From Desulfobacterales bacterium (GTDB taxonomy: Bacteria > Desulfobacterota > Desulfobacteria > Desulfobacterales > C00003106), in the NCBI GenBank assembly GCA_030594505.1, contig JAUVFC010000077.1:1-7670 (forward strand): 7,670 nucleotides of DNA, given 5' to 3'. Of this stretch, positions 1 through 6,078 are shown piece by piece (position 1 is the first letter of the stretch; every line of letters starts with the position of its first letter). The notes beneath the pieces were generated by a model that was given only the letters and a program-made list of their open reading frames with translations, had not been told where the DNA came from and ran no database searches. The position numbers were made by a program, and so were the translations under genes.

Positions 1-140
1 AGAACGAGGTGGAATCGAGTATTGTGGCAATGACTTCCCTGTTGGAACCGATAATGATTTTGCTCATGGCGGTGGTCGTTGGATTCGTGGTGATTTCGAT
101 ACTACTGCCGATATTTGAGATGAGTCAGCTGATACGATGA
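1..140 (+). CDS. gspF: GspF, T2SS inner-membrane platform protein, C-terminal end (partial)
   Basis: Only the last 45 codons are inside the window, read from base 3 to a TGA at 138-140. They contain a Glu-Pro pair (LLEPIMIL) followed by a long hydrophobic segment ending LLPIFEMSQLIR. This is the typical end of GspF/PilC family proteins, whose last transmembrane helix is followed by a Pro-Ile-Phe-Glu tail. GspF is the polytopic inner-membrane protein of the T2SS assembly platform, which links the GspE ATPase to pseudopilus assembly. The identification rests on this tail plus position: gspG-H-I-J-K follow directly, which is the canonical order. A type IV pilus PilC would look similar over so short a piece, but the context argues for GspF. 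Confidence 0.85.
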   Translation, partial: NEVESSIVAMTSLLEPIMILLMAVVVGFVVISILLPIFEMSQLIR

Positions 141-146
141 AGGATC

Positions 147-275
147 GGCCTTACGGCCTTAAGGAACGTTTCACTTAAGGAGCGCTACGCTCGAGGATAG
201 AAGTTAAAGCCCTTTGCCTCAAGCCTCAAGCGAAGCGGCCCTTAAGGTCCGAAGGACCGCTCCTCAAGCGAAGCG
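147..275. repeat. Cluster of short direct repeats and mini-hairpins between gspF and gspG
   Basis: The 156-bp gspF-gspG gap is built largely from small repeated pieces. CTTAAGG occurs three times (158-164, 174-180, 241-247). CCTCAAG occurs in tandem at 217-230 and again at 262-268. The 14-mer CCTCAAGCGAAGCG occurs twice (224-237, 262-275). Short perfect stems lie among them: GGCC/GGCC at 147-158 with a 4-nt loop, GAGCG/CGCTC at 180-192 with loop CTA, and GGTCC/GGACC at 246-258 with loop GAA. No gene is seen here. The transcript would fold into several small hairpins inside the operon; whether this attenuates or stabilises the mRNA, or is simply repeat accumulation, cannot be decided from the sequence. 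Confidence 0.7.
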
Positions 276-296
276 ATCATTTTATGGAGGATACCG

Positions 297-740
297 ATGA
301 GAAAATATATTTCAAACAGTCGTGGTTTTACACTAATCGAACTGATGGCTGTAATTATCATCCTGGGGATTTTGGCCGGACTGATTATTCCGCGTATCAT
401 GGGGAGGCCGGAAGAGGCCCGGCGGATAAAGGCAACACTGCAGATCGAAAGTCTGGAGACAGCTCTCAAAATGTACAAGCTTGATAACTGGGTATATCCC
501 TCCACAGAGCAGGGATTGCAGGCATTGGTAGAGCCCCCTTCAGTTGGTGTACTTCCAAAAAAATGGCGCGAAGGCGGGTACCTTGAAAAAGGCCGGGTTC
601 CTAACGACCCCTGGGGAAATGAATTCGTTTATCTATCGCCGGGCGTATATGGCGATTATGATCTGTCTTCATACGGTCCTGACGGCCAGGAGGGCGGTGA
701 AGGAAGGGATGCGGATATTAATAGCTGGGAAATTGAATAA
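297..740 (+). CDS. gspG: GspG, major pseudopilin of the type II secretion system
   Basis: A 147-aa prepilin-like protein. It has a short positively charged leader (residues 1-10) ending in Gly10, then FTLIEL, so the prepilin peptidase GspO/PilD should cut after Gly10 and methylate Phe11. Glu15 is the conserved Glu+5 used in assembly. The hydrophobic N-terminal helix runs to about residue 33. The globular part has the GspG hallmarks: YPSTEQGLQAL, the GGYL segment, DPWGNEFVY and a C-terminal SYGPDGQEGGEGRDADI loop, which in this family binds the calcium ion that stabilises the subunit. No cysteines are seen. The start is supported by GGAGG at 286-290, 6 nt upstream of the ATG. It would polymerise into the periplasmic pseudopilus that pushes exoproteins through GspD. 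The Ca-loop and DPWG motif separate it from type IV pilins. Confidence 0.96.
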   Translation: MRKYISNSRGFTLIELMAVIIILGILAGLIIPRIMGRPEEARRIKATLQIESLETALKMYKLDNWVYPSTEQGLQALVEPPSVGVLPKKWREGGYLEKGRVPNDPWGNEFVYLSPGVYGDYDLSSYGPDGQEGGEGRDADINSWEIE

Positions 741-1212
741 GAGCGGTTATACCCTGATTGAACTCGTGGCAGTTGTGGCTCTGATCGGTCTTTTCCTGAC
801 TATCTCCGTCCCCAAACTCAGAGAGACATTGTTTTCAAGCAGTTTGAAATCCGCGGTGCGGAGATTGACAGGCACAATCGAGCAATTAAGGGTTGATGCC
901 GTGCGCGAACATGAGGAGTTGCGGTTACATCTCGATCTGGAATCTGATAGTTACTGGATTACCTCTTCAGGCATGAGCGACGAAGAACGTGAGGATGCAA
1001 CTCGTATAGGGCTCCCATCAGGAGTTGATCTCGTAGATGTTGGTTTTCCGGCCGGCAAGGTTATGATTGGGAGCGCTGCGATACGTTTTTTCCCAAGAGG
1101 ATATGCGGAAGAAGCACTGATCCATCTCAGGGACGGAAGCGATACTGTATATACTCTTTTTATCCGGCCCTTTCTTCCCAAAGTGAAAATTGAAAACTAC
1201 TATGTAGAATGA
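709..1212 (+). CDS. gspH: GspH, minor pseudopilin of the type II secretion system
   Basis: About 167 aa from the ATG at 709. The leader ends at Gly13, followed by YTLIEL with Glu+5 (Glu18) and a hydrophobic helix to about residue 35. The body (RRLTGTIEQLRVDAVREHEEL, then a beta-rich part ending in GSDTVYTLFIRP) fits GspH, a minor pseudopilin joining the GspI-J-K tip to the GspG shaft. Start choice is uncertain. The ATG at 709 lies 32 nt inside gspG, with GGAAGGG directly before it and AGGAGGG 14 nt upstream. An in-frame TTG at 733 would give a 5-residue leader (MNKSG) and an 8-nt overlap. The frame is open further upstream within gspG, but starts there would give an implausibly long leader. 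Translation is probably coupled to gspG. The stop overlaps the gspI start (ATGA). Confidence 0.88.
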   Translation: MRILIAGKLNKSGYTLIELVAVVALIGLFLTISVPKLRETLFSSSLKSAVRRLTGTIEQLRVDAVREHEELRLHLDLESDSYWITSSGMSDEEREDATRIGLPSGVDLVDVGFPAGKVMIGSAAIRFFPRGYAEEALIHLRDGSDTVYTLFIRPFLPKVKIENYYVE

Positions 1213-1580
1213 GACGATATTCCCACCATAACGGTTTTACCCTCCTTGAGGTTATGGCAGCAATGGCAATATTGGCCATAGCCTTAGTAGCAGTTTTTAG
1301 ATCCCAGGCACAGAGCATCTCCATCGCGAATGAAGCCCGGCTGGCAACCACGGCATCATTATTGGCGCAAAGTAAAATGGCTGAAATTGAAAGCATGGGA
1401 GTTGAAGGAACATATGGAGACTTTGGTGAAGATTTCCCGAACTATCGGTGGGAAATATCCACATCGGATACTGAACTGAAGTACCTGACAAAAGTAAAGC
1501 TAATTGTCACATGGGAAAAAGGAAATTTTGCCCGTGAACGGCGGGTTATATTTTATAAGTACGCGAAAGAGAATGAATAA
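1209..1580 (+). CDS. gspI: GspI, minor pseudopilin of the type II secretion system
   Basis: A 123-aa protein, a usual length for GspI. The leader MRRYSHHNG is followed by FTLLEVMAAMAILAIALVAV, giving a class III prepilin signal with cleavage after Gly9 and Glu+5 at residue 14. The segment ARLATTASLLAQSKMAEIE (about residues 43-61) is the conserved GspI stretch, and an acidic Glu/Asp-rich turn (GDFGEDFPNYRW) precedes beta strands ending RRVIFYKYAK. GspI nucleates the ternary tip complex with GspJ and GspK. No Shine-Dalgarno is visible before the ATG, which overlaps the gspH stop as ATGA, so translational coupling is likely. Confidence 0.93.
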   Translation: MRRYSHHNGFTLLEVMAAMAILAIALVAVFRSQAQSISIANEARLATTASLLAQSKMAEIESMGVEGTYGDFGEDFPNYRWEISTSDTELKYLTKVKLIVTWEKGNFARERRVIFYKYAKENE

Positions 1581-2259
1581 AAAGGAAGAGAAAAATCAGT
1601 CGGGCTTTACGCTTCTGGAAATCCTGTTGGCGGTTTTTATTCTCAGCATTGTTGTTTCAACCATATATGCGGCGTATTCCGGAACATTCAGTATTGTAGA
1701 GAGTACTACGAAAGAGGCGGAGGTCTATGCCATGGCGCGTATTGCCATGGAAAGAATCGTGGAAGATATGGAGTCGATATACGTCCCTGTCAGTGCAACA
1801 GAAAAAGAGAACGGCGAGGGTTATTACGGATTTATCGCAACAGAGGGGCAGGTGGGCTATAAGACCTTTGACAATCTTGAATTTACTTCCACGGCACACC
1901 TCTCTTTTAGCGAAGAATCAAAAGGAGATACGATCACAAAGATTCAATACTATGTTAAAGAAGGGGATAGCAATGAGGTTTTTGACCTCTGCCGGAGCGA
2001 TCAACCCGACCCCGATACCGGTCTGGAAAGCGAGACAATATCCGGACCGGTTCTATGTGAGGGGCTGAGTGACGTTGAATTTACATACTATGATGCCAAA
2101 GGAACTTCCCATGACCGCTGGGACTCCGGATCTGAGGAGTTTGGCTCTAAAGTTCCTGCCATGGTTACGGTGAGTTTATCGTTTTTGAACCTTTCCGACC
2201 CGGAGAAACCATATATGTTTACAACCGGTGTGGCAATACCTGCCGGTATCGGGAGGTAA
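1573..2259 (+). CDS. gspJ: GspJ, minor pseudopilin of the type II secretion system
   Basis: A 228-aa protein from the ATG at 1573, which overlaps the last 8 nt of gspI. The open frame extends upstream to 1504, but only the 1573 start gives a normal leader (MNKKEEKNQSG) before FTLLEILLAVFILSIVVS, with cleavage after Gly11 and Glu+5 at residue 16. MARIAMERIVEDMES (about residues 54-68) is the conserved helix after the hydrophobic segment. The C-terminal part has the GspJ pattern: GLSDVEFTYYD, a DRW tryptophan (Trp183), then the VPAMVTVSLSF strand. Two cysteines (140, 162) lie in the globular domain and could form a periplasmic disulfide. The Shine-Dalgarno is weak (AAAGAG close to the ATG), consistent with coupling to gspI. 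It partners GspI and GspK at the pseudopilus tip. Confidence 0.92.
   Translation: MNKKEEKNQSGFTLLEILLAVFILSIVVSTIYAAYSGTFSIVESTTKEAEVYAMARIAMERIVEDMESIYVPVSATEKENGEGYYGFIATEGQVGYKTFDNLEFTSTAHLSFSEESKGDTITKIQYYVKEGDSNEVFDLCRSDQPDPDTGLESETISGPVLCEGLSDVEFTYYDAKGTSHDRWDSGSEEFGSKVPAMVTVSLSFLNLSDPEKPYMFTTGVAIPAGIGR
2251..2256 (+). promoter_or_regulatory. Ribosome binding site supporting the GTG start of gspK
   Basis: GGGAGG lies 5 nt upstream of GTG at 2262 and overlaps the last codons of gspJ. It is the strongest Shine-Dalgarno within the pseudopilin run. It fixes a GTG start that also places the prepilin leader (MKKHFRNNRG) correctly. Confidence 0.75.
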
Positions 2260-2261
2260 GG

Positions 2262-3272
2262 GTGAAAAAGCACTTCCGTAACAACCGGGGGGTTGCCCTG
2301 ATTTTAGTCCTGATGATCATCGCAATCATTGTTGTGGTGACCCTTGACTTTAATAGCGATATGCGCACTGATTTTACCGCTGCAGCCAATGTGCGCGACG
2401 GGATCACCCTCCGTTATGTTGCCAAATCAGGTTTTAACTGTGCCTTGGCGGTACTGGCAAAAGATGCCGAGGAAAATAAATATGACACCCTGCAAGAAGA
2501 TTGGGCAAATATCGCTTTAATGTCGGCAGGGGCATCTAACCTTGAAGGCTTCGAAGGTATTCGTCTTGCGGTGAATATCTCTGACTGTTCCGGAAAGATA
2601 CAGATTAACAGTTTAATAGACAACAATGGTCAGGCGGTGCAAATACAGGAAGACTTGCTTCGGCGGTTTCTTAGTCTCCCCGAATTTGATCTTGATCCGG
2701 ACACAGTGACTGCTATGGTAGATTCTATCAAAGATTGGATCGATAAGGATGATGGAACAACCGGCCTGGAGGGAGCGGAAGATTCCTACTATCAATCCCA
2801 GGACCCTCCGTACGCATGTAATAACGGTTCGGTACGCACCATCGCATCCCTTCGTAAGGTAAGAGGATTCAAGGATATTGAACAAAAAACATTTGACAAG
2901 ATCGTCGAGCGCCTGACTCCATACGGCGACAACGGCAAGATTAACATCAATACGGCAGATCGTTTAATCCTCGAATCTCTTGCCGAGGGAATAGACTCGG
3001 ATCTTGCCGGGGAGATGGACAAGTACCGCAGGGAGGAAGAGAATGACCTGTCCGATTCTTCGTGGTATAAAAAGGTCCCTGGGATGGGAGATATAATGAT
3101 CTATAGTGACTTGATAACTATCGAAAGCACAATTTTTGAAGTATCCGGCAAGGCCGGTATTGCCGTGGGAGAAGGTAAGGTTTCCCTGACAAAACATGTG
3201 GCGGGTTTTGTTGAAAGGGTTGAAAAAGATGGTAAAAAGGGCATTGATGTGCTTTTGTGGCGAGTTAGATGA
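2262..3272 (+). CDS. gspK: GspK, tip minor pseudopilin of the type II secretion system
   Basis: A 336-aa protein, about the usual GspK length and much longer than the other pseudopilins. The basic leader MKKHFRNNRG is followed by VALILVLMIIAIIVVV. Cleavage should be after Gly10, and position +5 is Leu15, not Glu. Lack of Glu+5 is a GspK trait and fits its place at the pseudopilus tip. Conserved pieces include KIQINSLID (112-120), DWIDKDD then GAEDSYY (158-177), an SLRKVRGF helix-hairpin-like segment (196-203), and KININTAD (226-233). The GspK fold carries an all-alpha domain inserted in the pilin domain and a calcium site rich in Asp; the Asp cluster near 158-164 would suit this. The start is GTG with GGGAGG upstream, 2 nt after the gspJ stop. 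A heptamer repeat array follows instead of gspL/gspM. Confidence 0.94.
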   Translation: MKKHFRNNRGVALILVLMIIAIIVVVTLDFNSDMRTDFTAAANVRDGITLRYVAKSGFNCALAVLAKDAEENKYDTLQEDWANIALMSAGASNLEGFEGIRLAVNISDCSGKIQINSLIDNNGQAVQIQEDLLRRFLSLPEFDLDPDTVTAMVDSIKDWIDKDDGTTGLEGAEDSYYQSQDPPYACNNGSVRTIASLRKVRGFKDIEQKTFDKIVERLTPYGDNGKININTADRLILESLAEGIDSDLAGEMDKYRREEENDLSDSSWYKKVPGMGDIMIYSDLITIESTIFEVSGKAGIAVGEGKVSLTKHVAGFVERVEKDGKKGIDVLLWRVR

Positions 3273-3278
3273 TAGAGA

Positions 3279-3390
3279 ACAGATGACGGACGACAGATGA
3301 CAGATGACAGACGACAGATGACAGACGACAGATGACAGATGACAGAGAACAGATGACAGGTGACAGGTGACAGAAGACAGAGAACAGACG
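3279..3390. repeat. 16-unit tandem heptanucleotide array (consensus ACAGATG)
   Basis: Reading from 3279, the sequence divides without gaps into sixteen 7-nt units. Seven are exactly ACAGATG (units 1, 3, 4, 6, 8, 9, 11). The others differ by one or two bases: ACGGACG, ACAGACG three times, ACAGAGA twice, ACAGGTG twice and ACAGAAG. The array starts 6 nt after the gspK stop and occupies most of the gspK-pepA gap. Because 7 is not a multiple of 3, every reading frame through it encodes the same repeating heptapeptide, which explains the cysteine/serine-rich open frames on the minus strand. Function is unknown. The length suggests slippage-prone DNA that may vary between strains. Confidence 0.92.
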
Positions 3391-3408
3391 AACATCTAAT
3401 ATCTATTT

Positions 3409-3436
3409 TCTGACCTCTGACCTCTATTCTCTGACC
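3409..3436. repeat. Short second heptamer array (TCTGACC, 4 units)
   Basis: Four consecutive 7-nt units: TCTGACC, TCTGACC, TCTATTC, TCTGACC. They sit 18 nt beyond the first array and end 1 nt before an ATG at 3438. The period matches the larger array, but the motif is different and pyrimidine-rich on the plus strand, whereas the first is purine-rich. An AT-rich piece (3391-3408) separates the two. Confidence 0.65.
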
Positions 3437-3442
3437 AATGAC

Positions 3443-3448
3443 AAGGAG
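3443..3448 (+). promoter_or_regulatory. Ribosome binding site deciding the pepA start at 3453
   Basis: AAGGAG ends 4 nt before the ATG at 3453. The alternative in-frame ATG at 3438 has only heptamer repeat sequence upstream and no Shine-Dalgarno, so the downstream ATG is preferred. Confidence 0.65.
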
Positions 3449-3452
3449 AGAT

Positions 3453-4925
3453 ATGCAAGTAAAATTTACCAAGCTGGAACAGGCGCTGAAGGTGGAGACA
3501 TTAGTCCTTCCTTTTATTGAGGGAGAAAAGGAGCTAATAACGGAAGAAAGATTAAAGGAGGCAGTAAAACCTGCACTTGCTTTAAAAGACGCAAAGGGAA
3601 AAAAGGGAGAAGTTACTCTTTTTTATCCTGCTAAGGAGGATGTTCCCAAAAGGATCTTTCTTGTCGGTTTAGGCAAGAAAGAAGAGGTAGCAATGGAACC
3701 GGTCAGACAGGCTTACGCGGCAATCGCCAAGAAACTCGTATCGATGAAAATCGACACGGCTTCCGTGGTTGTGCCTGAAATAGAGCGATTGCGGCCCGCA
3801 GATATTTCAGGTGCGGTAGCAGAAGGTATCTTCTTGAGCGATTATTCTTTTAACAAGTACGTATCTCCGGAAAAGGAGGAAGATAAATATCAGCCCTTAA
3901 AATCGATCACCTTTGTCGGCAATCTCTCAAAAGGTGTCAAAGAGACGGTGCGCGAAAAACTCATCATTGCGGATGCTGTAAAATATGCCCGCGATCTTCA
4001 GAACGACACGGCAGATCTGGTCTGTCCGGAATATCTGGCGCAGCAGGCAAAGGCTATTGCAAAAGAACACGGATTAAAATGTACGGTTTTTAATAAAAAG
4101 GAGATCGAAAAACTCGGCATGGGACTCCTCCTTGCGGTAAACCGCGGATCGAGCCTGGAGCCGCGATTCATTGTGCTGGAATATAAGGGAAATCCCAGGA
4201 GCAAAGATAAGACTGCGATATTAGGAAAAGGGCTTACATTTGACTCCGGCGGGTACAATCTGAAGCCGACCAAATTTATCGAGACCATGCGGGAAGACAT
4301 GTCAGGCGCGGCTGTAACGCTCGGTGTGATCAAGGGAGCCGCAAGGCTGAAGTTGAAAAAGAATCTCGTGGGAGTGATTCCCGCAACTGAAAACATGATC
4401 GGAAGCCGTGCCTACAAACCGGGCGATATCTATAAATCCATGTCAGGCAGGACCGTGGAAATCGGAAGCACCGACGCCGAGGGTCGTCTTATCATGGCAG
4501 ATGCCCTCACTTATACCGTGCGTACGATCAAACCAGACAGGATTGTCGATTTTGCCACTCTTACCGGCGCGATACTCATCACATTTGGAGACTTAGTGTC
4601 CGGTGTCATGACCAATGAGGAGCGGCTTTATGAAAAGCTCTACGAGGCCGGTGAGGCAACATATGAAAGGGTATGGAGGCTTCCGATTTACGATGAATAT
4701 CGCGAACTCTTAAAATCAGATATCGCGGATATCAAAAACCTGGGGGGACGACCCGCTGGTTCGATTACCGCGGCAGCGTTTTTGGAAAAGTTCGTTGAGA
4801 AGACCCCATGGCTCCACCTTGATATTGCAGGCGTGTCATGGCTCAAAAAGGAGCGGCACTACATCCCGAAAAACGGTACCGGCACGGGCGTGAGGTTGAT
4901 GGTGGAGTTTTTGAAGATGATATGA
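3453..4925 (+). CDS. pepA: Leucyl aminopeptidase, M17 family (PepA)
   Basis: A 490-aa cytosolic aminopeptidase, full family length, removing N-terminal residues from peptides with two divalent metal ions. The N-terminal regulatory domain covers roughly residues 1-150; the catalytic domain follows. Metal ligands line up with bovine lens LAP in identity and spacing: Lys259, Asp264 (in GKGLTFDSGG), Asp282 (EDMSG), Asp341 and Glu343 (TDAEGRL). Catalytic Lys271 (LKP) and Arg345 are present. The usual Asn of NTDAEGRL is Ser339, an unusual change beside the metal ligands. The C-terminal part shows family segments DRIVDFATLTGA and HLDIAGVSW. The ATG at 3453 is preferred over one at 3438 because AAGGAG lies just upstream. 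In E. coli PepA also binds DNA in Xer recombination and carAB control; whether this one does is not visible. It is separated from gspK by repeats, so it is probably not part of the T2SS operon. Confidence 0.95.
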   Translation: MQVKFTKLEQALKVETLVLPFIEGEKELITEERLKEAVKPALALKDAKGKKGEVTLFYPAKEDVPKRIFLVGLGKKEEVAMEPVRQAYAAIAKKLVSMKIDTASVVVPEIERLRPADISGAVAEGIFLSDYSFNKYVSPEKEEDKYQPLKSITFVGNLSKGVKETVREKLIIADAVKYARDLQNDTADLVCPEYLAQQAKAIAKEHGLKCTVFNKKEIEKLGMGLLLAVNRGSSLEPRFIVLEYKGNPRSKDKTAILGKGLTFDSGGYNLKPTKFIETMREDMSGAAVTLGVIKGAARLKLKKNLVGVIPATENMIGSRAYKPGDIYKSMSGRTVEIGSTDAEGRLIMADALTYTVRTIKPDRIVDFATLTGAILITFGDLVSGVMTNEERLYEKLYEAGEATYERVWRLPIYDEYRELLKSDIADIKNLGGRPAGSITAAAFLEKFVEKTPWLHLDIAGVSWLKKERHYIPKNGTGTGVRLMVEFLKMI

Positions 4926-4989
4926 AGAGGCAGTTTGGGTTGAACCTTGTTCCTGTCATCTTTCAGGCTGGGGGCGGATGGAGATTGTA

Positions 4990-5643
4990 ATGGCGGATTT
5001 TTTTAAATCCCGGCTTGTAGATAGATGGCCTGTCTGTGGGGCTAAGATATTGTGGCTATTGTCGCGGCTGGTTCGGACAAAAGTCATAGGCATTGACCAG
5101 ATTAAGCATTTCCCTAAAGTCGTCTTTGCCCACTGGCACGGTGATGAGTTAGTGCTTCTTCCTCGTTGTGGCAACTTGGGGATAACGATTCTTGTCAGTC
5201 ATTCAAAGGACGGCGCAATCATGGCAAAGGCGGCTCAGATCCTGGGCTACAGGATCACACGCGGCTCTTCTACCCGCGGGGCCGTGGGTGGGCTCCTGGC
5301 CCTGATCAAGGCGGTCCGGGCCGGGCACAATGCCGTGTTGGCGGTTGATGGCCCCCGCGGTCCGAGGGGCAAATGCAAGCCGGGCGTTGTGCGGTTGGCG
5401 CAAAAGACTGGTGTGCCGCTTTTCCCGGTGGGCGTCGTTGCGTCGCGCAAGTTTGTGTTCAAGAAAAGTTGGAATCAAGCGTACCTCCCTTTGCCCTTCA
5501 GCCGCCAGGTGATTTTTTTTGATAAGCCGATATACTTTCAAAATACCACAGATGCCGACTCCATGGAACGCCACTCTCGCCGGGTGGAAGAGGCCTTGCA
5601 TCACGCGCACCACAGAGCTGAGGCGGAAATGGCGAAATGGTGA
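4990..5643 (+). CDS. DUF374 lysophospholipid acyltransferase family protein
   Basis: A 217-aa protein matching the DUF374 (LPLAT/LpxL-like) family by its ordered motifs: FAHWHGDELVLLP (about 46-58), VSHSKDG (69-75), GSSTRGAVGGLLAL (92-105), DGPRGPRGKCKPG (120-132) and FPVGVVASR (145-153). The WHG histidine and following acidic residues would form the acyltransferase site, and the DGPRGP loop is the family signature. The N-terminus is moderately hydrophobic, fitting a protein at the inner face of the cytoplasmic membrane. It probably transfers an acyl chain to a lipid A-type or lysophospholipid acceptor; the true substrate of DUF374 proteins is largely untested. The start at 4990 has GGAG 6 nt upstream; an in-frame ATG at 4978 lacks a good Shine-Dalgarno. 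It lies 64 bp after pepA. The middle (about 5250-5460) is clearly more GC-rich than its neighbours. Confidence 0.87.
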   Translation: MADFFKSRLVDRWPVCGAKILWLLSRLVRTKVIGIDQIKHFPKVVFAHWHGDELVLLPRCGNLGITILVSHSKDGAIMAKAAQILGYRITRGSSTRGAVGGLLALIKAVRAGHNAVLAVDGPRGPRGKCKPGVVRLAQKTGVPLFPVGVVASRKFVFKKSWNQAYLPLPFSRQVIFFDKPIYFQNTTDADSMERHSRRVEEALHHAHHRAEAEMAKW

Positions 5644-5665
5644 CCATGAAATTATAAAATTCGTC

Positions 5666-5995
5666 TTAGATGTTACCCTGTCCGGTCTCTTTATCCAGCC
5701 ATTCCAGATAACTCTTACCCCCACCCGCAATAGGAACACTTATTATTTCCGGCACCTCATACGGATGGATCTCCCTGATTGCTTTTTCAAGCCCTGAATA
5801 GAGCGATTGTCTGCTTTTCATGACACAGAGCCATTCCCCTGCTTCCTCTATCTTGTCTTTCCACCAGTAGACGCTGGTAATGGGACCGATTACCTGGACG
5901 CAGGCCGCCAGTCTTTTTCCCACAATGGAATGTGCGATTTTTTTGGCGTCTTCTTTTGTTTCGGTTGTTGTGGTTACCTGGATGTACTCTGTCAT
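5666..5995 (-). CDS. cutA: CutA, divalent-cation tolerance family protein
   Basis: A 109-aa protein, the normal size for the small trimeric CutA family. Landmarks are QVTTTTETKEDAKKIA at the N-terminus, KRLAACVQVIGPITSVYWW (28-45), Glu54 and Lys60 in EWLCVMK, HPYEVPEI (77-84) and a final SYLEWL. These are the CutA core, related in fold to PII signalling proteins. E. coli CutA was linked to copper and other divalent-metal tolerance, but the molecular role is unsettled. The frame is open up to a GTG at 6031. The ATG at 5995 is chosen because GAGGG lies 8 nt upstream and the family begins with this beta strand. It is downstream of the YdjM-like gene on the same strand (83 bp apart) and converges with the acyltransferase gene across 22 bp, where I see no clear terminator hairpin. 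Confidence 0.93.
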   Translation of the reverse strand: MTEYIQVTTTTETKEDAKKIAHSIVGKRLAACVQVIGPITSVYWWKDKIEEAGEWLCVMKSRQSLYSGLEKAIREIHPYEVPEIISVPIAGGGKSYLEWLDKETGQGNI

Positions 5996-6078
5996 AGTGG
6001 ATGCCCTCATTTGCCGGAATGTTGTATTCACACGCTATCATATTCCTTTATCATGCGCGCAGTAATTCTTCAACAAAG

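Noticed and set aside
3279..3436. CRISPR array or origin iterons.
   Set aside because: Units are 7 nt with no spacers between them, no cas genes are nearby, and no replication protein or DnaA-box pattern is visible.
3438..3452. Upstream ATG at 3438 as the pepA start.
   Set aside because: It has only repeat sequence before it, while the ATG at 3453 has AAGGAG upstream; the five extra residues (MTRRD) are not family-like.
2964..3472. Two minus-strand open frames rich in repeated CHLSSVI-like heptapeptides.
   Set aside because: They are produced by the 7-nt tandem array, where every frame gives the same heptapeptide; the rest of each lies antisense to gspK, and there is no plausible start or family.
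3998..4396. Minus-strand 132-aa open frame antisense to pepA.
   Set aside because: It lies wholly within the catalytic region of pepA, has Arg/Ser/Pro-rich shadow composition and no family features.
5644..5665. Bidirectional terminator between the convergent acyltransferase and cutA genes.
   Set aside because: The 22-bp gap is AT-rich and only weakly palindromic; no GC stem followed by a T run could be formed.
5203..5739. Minus-strand 178-aa open frame antisense to the acyltransferase gene.
   Set aside because: It is long only because the GC-rich opposite strand lacks stop codons; the plus-strand frame has clear DUF374 motifs.
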